This document shows positions 34,694-47,132 of a stretch of 64,000 nucleotides of DNA, piece after piece. The stretch lies in assembly GCF_950295315.1 (NCBI RefSeq), contig NC_080181.1, forward strand, positions 36,919,375 through 36,983,374. The letters are read 5' to 3'. The translations under genes and the position numbers were made by a program. Below the pieces are notes generated by a model. The model worked only from the letters and a program-made list of their open reading frames with translations, had not been told where the DNA came from and made no database searches. The first letter of the stretch is position 1; the number at the start of each line of letters is the position of its first letter. Source of the DNA: Erinaceus europaeus (lineage: Eukaryota; Chordata; Mammalia; Eulipotyphla; Erinaceidae).

Positions 34694-37600
34694 GAAGAGA
34701 AACCAATTGCACCTGTGTGCGAATCTACAAAAAATAAAATCCTAGGCACAATCAATTCAAACAACTTGCACCTGTGTGCGAACCTATAAACAACACACAC
34801 CTGGGGGCAATCACGACAAACCACTTGCACCTGTGTGGGAATCTGAAAACAACACACACCTGTGCGGAATCAAGATCAAACAATTGCACCTGTGTGTGAA
34901 TCTACAAAAAACAAAAACCTAGGCGCAGTCAAGACAAACCATTTGCACCTGTGTGCGAAGCTTCAAAAAAAAATAGGCACAATCAAGACAAACCAATTGC
35001 AACTGTGTGCAAATCTACAAGAAAAAAAAACCAAGGCGTAATCAAGAGAAACCAATTTCACCTGTGTGCGAATCTACAAACAAAACACACCTGGGCGCAA
35101 TCAAGACAAACAACTTGCACCTGTGTGCGAATCTTCAAAAAAAAAAAAAAAACCTGGGCGCAATCAAGACAAACAACTTGCACCTGTGTGCGAATCTATG
35201 AAAAAAAAAAAAACTAGGTGCAATCAAGACAAACCACTTACACCTGTGTGCGAATAAAAAAAAAAAACCTAGGCGCAATCAAGACAAACCACTTGCACCT
35301 GTGTGATAATCTAAAAAAAAAAAAAATCCTAGGCGCAATCAAGACAAACCACTTGCACCTGTGTACAAATATTAAAGAAAAAAAACCAAGGCGTAATCAA
35401 GACAAACCACTTGCACATGTTTGCGAATATAAAAAAAAAAAAAAAAAAGCTAGGCGCAATCAAGACAAACCACTTGCACCTGTTGCGAATCTACAACAAA
35501 AAAAACCAAGGCGTAATCAAGAGAAACCAATTGCAATTGTGTGCGAATCTACAAACAACACACACCTGGGCTCAATCAAGGCAAACCACTTGCACCTGTG
35601 TGCGAATCTAGAACAACACACACCTGGGTGCAATCAACACAAACCACTTCCACCTGTGTGCTAATATTCAAAATAAAAACCTAGGCACAATCAAGACAAA
35701 CTACTTGCACCTGTGTGTGAATCTACAAAAAAAAACCTAGGTGCAATCAAGACAAACCACTTGCACCTGTGTGCGAATCTTCAAAAAACAAAAACCTATG
35801 GGTAATCAAGACAAACCACTTGCTCCTGTGTGCGAATCTCCAAAAAAAAAAAAAATTGACACAATCAAGACAAACTACTTGCACCTGTGTGCGAATCTAC
35901 AAAAAAAAAAAAAAACATAGGCACAATCAAGACAAACCACTTGCACGTGTGCGAATCTACAACAAAAAGAAAACCAAGGCATAATCAAGAGAAACCAATT
36001 GCACCTGTGTGCGAATCTACAAACAACACACACCTGGGCGCAATCAAGACAAACCACTTGCACCTGTGTGAGAATCAAAAAAAAAAAAAAAAACCTAGGC
36101 GCAATCAAGACAAACCACTTGCACCTGTGTGAGAATCAAAAAAAAAATCCTAGGCGCAATCAAGACAAACCACTTGCACCTGTGTGCGAATCTACAAAAA
36201 AAAAAAAAAAAACATAGGCACAATCAAGACAAACCACTTGCACCTGTGTGCAAATCTTCAAAAAAAAAAAAAACAAGGCGCAATCAAGTCAAACCACTTG
36301 CACCTGTGTGCGAATCTAAAAAAAAAAAAAAGGCGAGGCACAATCAAGACAAACCACTTGCACCTGTGTGCGAATCTCCAAAAAAAAAAAAAACTAGGCG
36401 CAATCAAGACAAACCACTTGCACCTGTGTGCGAATCTACAAAAATAATCCTAGACACAATCAAGACAAAACACTTGCACCTGTGTGTGAATCTACAAAAT
36501 AACCTAGGCGCAATCAAGACAAACCACTTGCACCTGTGTGCGAATCTTCAAAAAAAAAAACCTATGGGTAATCAAGACAAAACACTTGCACCTGTGTGTG
36601 AATCTAGAAAAAAATGCCTAGGCGCAATCAAGACAAACCACTTGCACCTGTGTGCGAATCTCAAAAAAAAAAAAAAAAACTAGACGCAATCAAGACAAAC
36701 CACTAGCACATGTGTGAGAATCTTCAAAAACAAAACATCGGCACAATCAAGAAAAACGACTTGCACGTGTACGAATCTACAACAAAAAAAACCAAGGTGT
36801 AATCAAGAGAAACCGATTGCATATGTGTGCGAATCTACAAACAACACACACCTGGGCACAATCAAGACCAACCACTTGCACCTGTGTGCGAATCTAAAGA
36901 AAAAAAACTAGGCGCAATCAGGACAAACCACTTGCACCTGTTTGAGAATCTAAAAAAAAAAAAAGAAAAATCCTAGGCGCAATCTAGACAAACCACTTGC
37001 ACCTGTGTACAAATCTTCAAAAAAAAAAAAAAACCCAAGGAGCAATCAAGACAAACCACTTGCACCTGTGTGAGAATCTAAAAAAAAAAAAACCTAGGCG
37101 CAATCAAGACAAACCACTTGCACCTGTGTGAGAATCTAAAAATAAAATCCTAGGCGCAATCACGACAAACCACTTGCACCTGTGTGGGAATCTACACACA
37201 AAAAAAACATAGGCACAATCAAGACAAACCACTTGCACCTGTGTGCGAATCTACAACAAAAAAAACCAATCATAATCAACAGAAACCAATTGCACTTGTG
37301 TGCGAATCTACAATCAACACACACCTGGGCGCAATCAAGACAAACCACTTGCACGTGTGTGAGAATCAAAAAAAAAATCCTAGGCGGAATCAAGACAAAC
37401 CACTTGCACCTGTGTGCGAATCTACAAAAAAAAAAAAACGTAGGCACAATCAAGACAAACCACTTGCACCTATGTGCGAATCTACAACAAAAAAAACCAA
37501 GGCGTAACCAAGAGAAACCAATTGCACCTGTGTGCGAATCTACAAACAACACACACATGGGCTCAATCAAGACAAAACACTTGCACCTGTGTGCGTATCT

Positions 37601-39491
37601 AAAAAAAACAATACCTGGGCGCAATCAAGACAAACCACTTGCACCTGTGTGCGAATCTTCAAAAAAAAAAAAAAAACAGGCACAATCAAGAAAAACCACT
37701 TGCACGTGTGAGAATCTACAACAAAAAAAACCAAGGCGTAATCAAGAGAAACCAATTGCACATGTGTGCGAATCTACAAACAACACACACCTGGGCACAA
37801 TCAAGACAAACCACTTGCACCTGTGTGCGAATCTAAAAAAAAATACCTAGGCGCAATCAAGACAAACCACTTGCACCTGTGTGAGAATCTAAAAAAAAAA
37901 AAAAAAATCCTGGGCGCAATATAGACAAACCACTTGCACCTGTGTACAAATCTTCAAAAAAAAAAAAACCAAGGCACAATCAAGACAAACCACTTGCACC
38001 TGTGTGCGAATCTACAACAAAAAAAATCAAGGCGTAATCAAGAGAAACCAATTGCACCTGTGTGCGAATCTACAAACAACACACACCTGGGCTCAATCAA
38101 GACAAACCACTTGCACCTGTGTGCGAATTTAAAAAAAAAAAACCTGGGCGCAATCAAGACAAGCCAATTGCACCTGTGTGAGAATCTAAAAAAAAAATCC
38201 TAGGTGCAATGAAGACAAACCACTTGAACCTGTGTGCGAATCTACAAAAAATAAAATCCTAGGCGCAATCAATTCAAACAACTTGCACCTGTGTGCGAAA
38301 CTATAAACAACACACAATTGGGGTCAATCATGACAAACCACTTGCACCTGTGTGGGAATCTGAAAACAACACACACCTGGGCACATTCAAGTGAAAAAAC
38401 TTGCAACTGTGTGCAAATCTAAAAACAACACACACCTGGGACGAATCAAGATCAACCAATTGCACCTGTGTGTGAATCTACAAAAAAAAAACCTTGTCGC
38501 AATCAAGACAAACCACATGCACCTGTGTGCGAAGCTTCAAATAAAAAACTAGGCACAATCAAGACAAACCACTTGCACCTGTGTGCAAATCTAAAATAAA
38601 AACAATCCTAGGCACAATCAAGAAAAACCAATTGCACCTGTGTGCGAATCTAGAAACAACACACACCTGGGCGCAAATAGACAAACCACTTGCACCTGTG
38701 TGCGAATCTTCAAAAAAAAAAAAAAACCTAGGCACAATCAAGACAAACGACTTGCACCTGTGTGCGAATCTTCAAAAAAAAAAAAAAAAAACTAGGCGCA
38801 ATCAAGACAAACCACTTACACCTGTGTGCGAATCTAAAAAAAAAAAAAAACCATCCTAGGCGCCATCAAGACAAACTAATTGCACCTGTGTGCGAATCTA
38901 GAAACAACACACACCTGGGTGCAATCAACACAAACCACTTCCACCTGTGTGGTAATATTCAAAATAAAAACCTAGGCACAATCAAGACAAACCACTTGCA
39001 CCTGTGTGTGAATCTACAAAAAAAAACCTAGGTGCAATCAAGACAAACCACTTGCACCTCTCTGCGAATCTTCAAAAAAAAAAAACCTATGCGTAATCAA
39101 GACAAACCACTTGCACCTGTGTGCGAATCTTCAAAAAAAAAAAAACATAGGCACAATCAAGACAAACCACTTGCACCTGTGAGTGAATCTACAAAAAAAA
39201 AACCAGGCGCAATCAAGACAAACCACTTGCACCTGTGTGCGAATCTTCAAAAAAAAAAACCTATGGGTAATCAAGACAAACCACTTGCACCTGTGTACGA
39301 ATCTAAAAAAAAAAAAAAAAAAACCTAGGCGCAATCAAGACAAACAACGTGCACCTGTGTGCGAATCTACAAAAAAATATTCCTAAGCACATCAAGACAA
39401 ATCACTTGCACCTGTGTGCGAAACTGTAAACAACACACACCTGGCGGCTATCATGACAAACCACTTGCACCTGTGTGGGAATCTGAAAACA
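34694..39491. repeat. Short satellite array, block after the retrotransposon
   Basis: It continues the same satellite with the same core and both linker types, roughly 80 monomers from length. From about 34,710 the variant order no longer follows the paralog at 26,570 but resembles 33,085 onward. The array ends in the GGGAATCTG monomer and joins the B-unit tail at 39,492. Confidence 0.94.
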
Positions 39492-39535
39492 ATGAGGATC
39501 CAAAACTCGGTAGGTCATATCGCCTTATAAAGTAA
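39492..39535. repeat. Orphan 3' end of a B unit (44 bp)
   Basis: It is identical in arrangement to 6,217-6,260: satellite, then TGAGGATCCAAAACTCGG, then B5. Confidence 0.85.
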
Positions 39536-39540
39536 ATCCA

Positions 39541-39901
39541 GGGATGTTTGGCGGTGTGTCATAGTGTTAAGGGCTTGTGGCGATCGCGAAAAGAGGGGAC
39601 AGGTGGAAGCATCTGTGGTCTGGCCCCCAGACCCCCACCTGCAGGGAAGTCGCTTTAAGGGGGTGAAGCAGATGTTTAGGGGCTCTATCTTTCTCCCCCC
39701 ACTCTGTATTTCCCCTCCTCTCTCCTTTTCTCTCTGTCAGATGCAAGGTCAGTAACAACAACAACAACAATAACCACCACCACAGTGACCAAGCAACAAG
39801 GGCAGAGAAAGGGGAAAATATGCAGTGCAGGAGCTGTGGATTATTCGTGCCGCAGGCACTGAGCTGTGGCAATAAGCCCTTGAGGCAATCAATAAATAAA
39901 T
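39541..39901 (+). mobile_element. SINE1 in B5
   Basis: Full-length, nearly identical to the B1 copy including the short CAA tract and GGCGATCGCG. Confidence 0.8.
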
Positions 39902-40047
39902 GAATTAGTAATACAGGTAGCAGACATGTATATGTCCCTGTGTGTTTCCACTGAGTTAATGTCAATGCACTTTTATCTATTTCTTCATTTATTTATTACC
40001 TTGCCATGAGAATTTCTTTCCATTGCTAAAAAAAAGTGTCCCATCAA

Positions 40048-40301
40048 GGGTACCAGGTGGTGCCACACCCAGGTAAGCACTCAGGTGACAGTGCAGGAGG
40101 ACTGGGCTTCAAGACCCTGGTCCCCAACTGCCGGGGGAAATCTTTACAAGTGGTGCAGAAGTGCTGCAGGTGTCTCTCTGTGTCTCAAACTCTCTGTGCC
40201 TCCCTTCCCTCTCAACTCCTGACTATTTATTCCAATAAATAATCAAGAACATAGAAAGTAAAAGAAGAAAAAGAAAAAGAAAAAGAAAAAGAAAAAGAAA
40301 G
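40048..40301 (+). mobile_element. SINE2 in B5
   Basis: Complete, with the longest AAAAAG tail among the B units. Confidence 0.8.
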
Positions 40302-40747
40302 GAAAATGAAATATTCCACTATTTCAACGGGCTACTCAGGACAATGCTTTCCTTGTTAAGATCCTCACAGCAACCATATTCAGAAAGGCAAAGACGCCAT
40401 GTATGTTTTAACCCAGTTTTTATATTTATTTATTTATTTATTTATGTACTTATTCAATTTTGTTATTGATAAATTAATGCTTTACATTTGACAGCAGACT
40501 AGAGCTCTGAAACCAGCGGTCTCAGCTACCCCTATAGATGGTGCTTTGCCTGTACAAAACCAATCCATTGACGTGTCCATCCATCCATCCATCCATCCAT
40601 CATCCATCCATCCACCAGTCAACCAAGCTAAGTACAAAAGGAGATCTCTCCTTGAATGATGAAGACAATCAGCGCTGCACAGGTAGGTTGCAAAGGGGCC
40701 AGTTCGGCTGAATAGGGCAGTGGGGCTGAACCAGGGAATGTGTTGGC

Positions 40748-40767
40748 GGGTGTGGGTGTGGGTGGGG
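40748..40767 (+). other. G-quadruplex motif in B5
   Basis: GGG-TGT-GGG-TGT-GGG-T-GGGG, as in B1. Confidence 0.75.
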
Positions 40768-42957
40768 TGAGCCGGTGACCCTGTGAGCTGGGTCACATCA
40801 AGGAAGGGAGGGGGTGGAAGGGGTTGCAAGCAGCGGTCACTGGAGAACCATCACGAGTGCTGGAGCTGGTGAGCAGGGCACCCGGAAGAGAGGACAGACA
40901 AGAGGAGAGAAGCAAGGTGCAGAGGAGAGGAGAGGGGAAAGGATGGACAGGAGAGGAGAGGACAGGAGAGGAGAGGAGAGGACAGGAGAGGACAGGAGTG
41001 GAGGGGACCTGAGAAACCTACCTGGACATAGGCAGCATACAGACATCCAGGAAGGCAGGCAGGCAGGCATGCAGGCAGCTCTGGCCTGGGCTGCCTGGAT
41101 CCTGGGTACACCTCCTTCTTTCTTCTCTTGGCTGCCAGCCCTGAGGTCCCTCGTTGGTCGGCACTGTCTTCCTATCCTTCCGTCCCTGTGTGCCAGGGCC
41201 CTGGCGTCTGGGCGCTGCTGCCTGACCTAGTGGCAGGGCAGGTGGGCTGCCCAGTGCCAGTGTGGCCAGCACACAATGCCGGGGGCTAGGACATCACAGA
41301 GGGTTCCTGCGGTTGCTAGGTAGCGGGGACCCCGCCCATCCAGTTGACCAGCAGCCATAAGCCCGAACCTTAACTTGACCTGAGGGGTTGTGGCCAGCCA
41401 CCAGACCCAGAGCCCCAGGCCAAAACTGGTGGTGGCCAGCCACCAGAGCCAGAGCCCCAGGCCAAAGCAGGTGCAAGTGGGCCGGGCCAATGACTATGGG
41501 CAGAGTGGGGTGTGTCTGGCCTCGGGGCTGGCATCTGACAGCCCATGGCTGGGGGCCAAGGGCCGCCAGGCCCCTGTCCGACCATGTTCACTGAACACAG
41601 TCCTGCTGACTGACTGACAGTCCCCTCCAGAGATACCCACACCAGGTCCCTGGGTGCCCAGAGCTGCCCCTGAGGTTTGGTGGGTGCCTGCCTGGACACA
41701 TGCCTCCGTAGTGGAGGCCTCTATTAATCCCATTGCCTACTGACAGCTGCCCTCCTTCGGCTCCTCCTCCTCATCCTCTCCTCCTCCTCCTCCTCCTCCT
41801 GCTCCTCTTCCTCCACCTCCTCCTCAACTTCCTCATCCTCAGAGGGACTCACTCTGGGCCCAGGCAAGCCAGGGCATCTGCTCTGGCTGCTGCAGCTTCT
41901 ATCCAGTGGGTGGGTGCAGGTATCTGGTCCTGTCAGTCCCTGATTCCTGGGACCTTCCATGCCTCCAGCTCCCCCCACTCTCGAGACCAGACACCTCCTC
42001 AAGGATGCCCTCTTTCCCCTTGCCCCCTGTCCCCCAGATCCCCAACTAACATCTACTTTGTGCCACCCTGTGCTACTTTCCTGCCACCCTGCTGCTGCCC
42101 TTCAGCCCTGGGGGACCTGGGCCAGCCCAGCTGCCATCTCACCATCCAGCAGGGGGACCTGCCCTAACCCCCTGCCACCACACCCACACACAGCCCTGCA
42201 AACCCTCAGGGGCTCCCCTGCCTGCAGTCTGCCTCTCAACCAGTCTCCTTCTGCCCCCTTGCCGCCATACAGCCTCTGCCATGGCCCCCCACACACACCT
42301 AGGCATGAGCAGCCCACACATGCAACACTCTCCCATCTCCCTGCCACTCCATTTGCTCTAAGGCTGTCAAGAGTCTTTTTTTCTGACTGTAGGGGAGTTG
42401 AGACTGTCCAATGTCCTGGGGAGCAAGAACTGCAAACAATCCATCTACAATGTAACATTTGGGTCTCAGGCTGTCCAATCCCTAGTACACTGTGCATGCC
42501 TATGAGTGGCAAAAACACCCCATTCTGAGCACGACATCTGGCTGGGCTAGTGGCTCTTTCTGTGGACTAGGACACAGACAGACAGACAGACAGAGTTTTC
42601 AGGTTCAAAATCTATACTTCCCAGAAGATGTTCATTCAGTTCGGTTAAAAAAAAAAAAAAAGGCTTTTTATTTTTTTCCCCCCTGCTTGGGTAACCAGTC
42701 TGCTGCCTGTTTCTCAGTGAAAAAAAGGAAAAATCTTTTTTGGAGGGAAAAGGACCAAAATGCAGGCAGGTGGACTCCGTGGAGGGTGGATGGGAAGTTG
42801 CTCCTGCGCTGGCACTAGAGCCCCAGCTGCTGTTCCAGGCACTCTCTGATACCAGAGATCTCCGTGTGGCGTGTCATGACACTGTCTCCAGGAGTGATCC
42901 TCAGGAAAATGAGGATCCAAAACTCGGCAGGTCATATCGCCTTACAAAGTAAATCCA

Positions 42958-43328
42958 GGGATGTTTGGCGGTGTGTCAGAGGGTTAAGGGCTTGTGGCAC
43001 TCGCGAAAAGTGGGGACAGGTGGAAGGATCTGGGGTCTGGCCCCCAGACCCCCACCTGCAGGGAAGTCGCTTTAAGGGGGTGAAGCAGGTGTTTAGGGGC
43101 TCTATCTTTCTCCCCCCACTCTGTATTTCCCCTCCTCTCTCCTTTTCTCTCTGTCAGATGCAAGGTCAGTAACAACAACAACAACAACAACAACAATAAC
43201 CACCACCACAGTGACCAAGCAACAAGGGCAGAGAAAGGGGAAAATATGCAGTGCAGGAGCTGTGGATTATTCGTGCCGCAGGCACTGAGCTGTGGCAATA
43301 AGCCCTTGAGGCAATCAATAAATAAATG
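42958..43328 (+). mobile_element. SINE1 in B6
   Basis: Full-length copy with a long CAA tract and the AAAATATGCAG marker. Confidence 0.8.
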
Positions 43329-43472
43329 AATTAGTAATACAGGTAGCAGACATGTATATGTCCCTGTGTGTTTCCACTGAGTTAATGTCAATGCACTTTT
43401 ATTTATTTCTTCATTTATTTATTACCTTGCCATGAGAATTTCTTTCCATTGCTAAAAAAAGTGTCCCATCAA

Positions 43473-43714
43473 GGGTACCAGGTGGTGCCACACCCAGGTA
43501 AGCACTCAGGTGACAGTGCAGGAGGACTGGGCTTCAAGACCCTGGTCCCCAACTGCCGGGGGAAATCTTTACAAGTGGTGCAGCAGTGCTGCAGGTGTCT
43601 CTCTGTGTCTCAAACTCTCTGTGCCTCCCTTCCCTCTCAACTCCTGACTATTTATTCCAATAAATAATCAAGAACATAGAAAGTAAAAGAAGAAAAAGAA
43701 AAAGAAAAAGAAAG
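43473..43714 (+). mobile_element. SINE2 in B6
   Basis: Complete; GTGCAGCAGTGCTGC variant as in B2; AAAAAG tail. Confidence 0.8.
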
Positions 43715-43838
43715 GAAAATGAAATATTCCACTATTTCAACGGGCTACTCAGGACAATGCTTTCCTTGTTAAGATCCTCACAGCAACCATATTCAGAAAG
43801 GCAAAGACGCCATGTATGTTTTAACCCAGTTTATTCAT

Positions 43839-43869
<31 letters not shown>

Positions 43870-46375
43870 TGTACTTATTCAATTTTGTTATTGATAAATT
43901 AATGCTTTACATTTGACAGCAGACTAGAGCTCTGAAACCAGCGGTCTCAGCTACCCCTATAGATGGTGCTTTGCCTGTACAAAACCAATCCATTCACGTG
44001 TCCATCCATCCATCCATCCATCCATCATCCATCCATCCACCAGTCAACCAAGCTAAGTACAAAAGGAGATCTCTCCTTGAATGATGAAGACAATCAGCGC
44101 TGCACAGGTAGGTTGCAAAGGGGCCAGTTCGGCTGAATAGGGCAGTGGGGCTGAACCAGGGATTGTGTTGGCAGGTATGGGTGTGGGTGGGGTGAGCCGG
44201 TGACCCTGAGAGCTGGGTTACATCAGGGAAGGGAGGGGGTGGAAGGGGTTGCAAGCAGCGGTCACTGGAGAACCATCACGAGTGCTGGAGCTGGTGAGCA
44301 GGGCACCCGGAAGAGAGGACAGACAAGAGGAGAGAATCACGGTGCAGAGGAGAGGAGAGGGGAAAGGATGGACAGGAGAGGAGAGGACAGGAGAGGAGAG
44401 GAGAGGACAGGAGAGGACAGGAGTGGAGGGGACCTGAGAAACCTACCTGGACATAGGCAGCATACAGACATCCAGGAAGGCAGGCAGGCATGCAGGCAGC
44501 TCTGGCCTGAGCTCCCTGGATCCCGGGTACACCTCCTTCTTTCTTCTCTTGGCTGCCAACCCTGAGGTCCCTCGTCGGTCAGCACTGTCTTCCAATCCTT
44601 CCGTCCCTGTGTGCCAGGGCCCTGGCGTCTGGGCGCTGCTGCCTGACCTAGTGGCAGGGCAGGTGGGCTGCCCAGTGCCAGTGTGGCCAGCACACAATGC
44701 CGGGGGCTAGGACATCACAGAGGGTTCCTGCGGTTGCTAGGTAGCGGGGACCCCGCCCATCCAGTTGACCAGCAGCCATGAGCCCAAACCTTAACTTGAC
44801 CTGAGGGGTTGTGGCCAGCCACCAGACCCAGAGCCCCAGGCCAAAACTGGTGGTGGCCAGCCACCAGAGCCAGAGCCCCAGGCCAAAGCAGGTGCAGGTG
44901 GGCTGGGCCAATGGCTATGGGCAGAGTGGGGTGTGTCTGGCCACGGGGCTGGCATCTGACAGCCCAGGGCTGGGGGCCAAGGGCCGCCAGGCCCCTGTCC
45001 GACCATGTTCACTGAACACAGTCCTGCTGACTGACTGACAGTCCCCTCCAGAGATACCCACACCAGGTCCCTGGGTGCCCAGAGCTGCCCCTGAGGTTTG
45101 GTGGGTGCCTGCCTGGACACATGCCTCCGTAGTGGAGGCCTCTATTAATCCCATTGCCTACTGACAGCTGCCCTCCTTCCACTCCTCCTCCTCCTCCTCT
45201 CCTCCTCCTCCTCCTCCTCCTGCTCCTCTTCCTCCACCTCCTCCTCAACTTCCTCATCCTCAGAGGGACTCACTCTGGGCCCAGACAAGCCAGGGCATCT
45301 GCTCTGGCTGCTGCAGCTTCTATCCAGTGGGTGGGTGCAGGTATCTGGTCCTGTCAGTCCCTGATTCCTGGGACCTTCCATGCCTCCAGCTCCCCCCACT
45401 CTTGAGACCAGACACCTCCTCAAGGATGCCCTCTTTCCCCTTGCCCCCTGTCCCCCAGATCCCCAACTAACATCTACTGTGTGCCACCCTGCGCTACTTT
45501 CCTGCCACCCTGCTGCTGCCCTTCAGCCCTGGGGGACCTGGGCCAGCCCAGCTGCCATCTCACCATCCAGCAGGGGGACCTGCCCTAACCCCCTGCCACC
45601 ACACCCACACACAGCCCTGCAAACCCTCAGGGGCTCCCCTGCCTGCAGTCTGCCTCTCAACCAGTCTCCTTCTGCCCCCTTGCCGCCATACAGCCTCTGC
45701 CATGGCCCCCCACACACACCTAGGCATGAGCAGCCCACACATGCAACACTCTCCCATCTCCCTGCCACTCCATTTGCTCTAAGGCTGTCAAGAGTCTTTT
45801 TTTCTGACTGTAGGGGAGTTGAGACTGTCCAATGTCCTGGGGAGCAAGAACTGCAAACAATCCATCTACAATGTAACATTTGGGTCTCAGGCTGTCCAAT
45901 CCCTAGTGCACTGTGCAGGCCTATGAGTGGCAAAAACACCCCATTCTGAGCACGACATCTGGCTGGGCTAGTGGCTCTTTCTGTGGACTAGGACACAGAC
46001 AGACAGACAGAGTTTTCAGGTTCAAAACCTATACTTCCCAGAAGATGTTCATTCAGTTCGGTTAAAAAAAAAAAAAAAAAGGCTTTTTATTTTTTCCCCC
46101 CTGCTTGGGTAACCAGTCTGCTGCCTGTTTCTCAGTGAAAAAAAGGAAAAATCTTTTTTGGAGGGAAAAGGACCAAAATGCAGGCAGGTGGACTCCGTGG
46201 AGGGTGGATGGGAAGTTGCTCCTGCGCTGGCACTAGAGCCCCAGCTGCTGTTCCAGGCACTCTCTGATACCAGAGATCTCCGTGTGTCGTGTCATGACAC
46301 TGTCTCCAGGAGTGATCCTCAGGAAAATGAGGATCCAAAACTCGGCAGGTCATATCGCCTTACGAAGTAAATCCA

Positions 46376-46745
46376 GGGAAGTTTGGCGGTGTGTCAGAGG
46401 GTTAAGGGCTTGTGGCGCTCGCGAAAAGTGGGGACAGGTGGAAGGATCTGGGGTCTGGCCCCCAGACCCCCACCTGCAGGGAAGTCGCTTTAAGGGGGTG
46501 AAGCAGGTGTTTAGGGGCTCTATCTTTCTCCCCCCACTCTGTATTTCCCCTCCTCTCTCCTTTTCTCTCTGTCAGATGCAAGGTAAGTAACAACAACACA
46601 ACAACAACAACAATAACCACCACCACAGTGACCAAGCAACAAGGGCAGAGAAAGGGGAAAATATGCAGTGCAGGAGCTGTGGATTATTCGTGCCGCAGGC
46701 ACTGAGCTGTGGCAATAAGCCCTTGAGGCAATCAATAAATAAATG
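46376..46745 (+). mobile_element. SINE1 in B7
   Basis: It shares the CAAGGTAAGTAACAACAACA variant with the B3 copy. Confidence 0.8.
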
Positions 46746-46890
46746 AATTAGTAATACAGATAGCAGGCATGTATATGTCCCTGTGTGTTTCCACTGAGTT
46801 AATGTCAATGCACTTTTATTTATTTCTTCATTTATTTATTACCTTGACACGAGAATTTCTTTCCATTGCTAAAAAAAAGTGTCCCATCAA

Positions 46891-47132
46891 GGGTACCAGG
46901 TGGTACCACACCCAGGTAAGCACTCAGGTGACAGTGCAGGAGGACTGGGCTTCAAGACCCTGGTCCCCAACTGCCGGGGGAAATCTTTACAAGTGGTGCA
47001 GCAGTGCTGCAGGTGTCTCTCTGTGTCTCAAACTCTCTGTGCCTCCCTTCCCTCTCAACTCCTGACTATTTATTCCAATAAATAATCAAGAACATAGAAA
47101 GTAAAAGAAGAAAAAGAAAAAGAAAAAGAAAG
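46891..47132 (+). mobile_element. SINE2 in B7
   Basis: Complete; GGTGGTACCACAC replaces GGTGGTGCCACAC; AAAAAG tail. Confidence 0.8.

Larger units (their letters stand above)
39536..42952. repeat. Macrosatellite unit B5 (type B, 3,417 bp)
   Basis: Same plan as B1 and its near twin. Differences include CTTTTATCTATT, two extra AAAAAG repeats in the SINE2 tail, a shorter CATC tract, CCTCGTTGG for CCTCGTCGG, and a CTCATCC change in the CTC tract. The G-quadruplex motif is intact. A CCAGCAGGGGGACC block lies at 42,146-42,159. No gene is supported in 40,302-42,952. Confidence 0.9.
42953..46370. repeat. Macrosatellite unit B6 (type B, 3,418 bp)
   Basis: Same plan as B1; nearest relative B2. Long ATTT tract (43,838-43,870); broken G-quadruplex motif (CAGGTATGGG near 44,172); CCAGCAGGGGGACC at 45,567-45,580. 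It differs from B2 by GGCACTCGCG in SINE1 and by CCGACCATGTTCACTG near 45,000. No gene is supported in 43,715-46,370. Confidence 0.9.

Noticed and set aside
17279..39491. CRISPR array
   Set aside because: There are repeats of regular size but no unique spacers: the variable part is A-tract or a CA-rich linker. The surrounding SINEs are mammalian.
17279..39491. Centromeric satellite
   Set aside because: Higher-order structure is compatible, but there is no recognisable CENP-B box, and the block is only 22 kb flanked by macrosatellite. The assignment is unsupported from this window.
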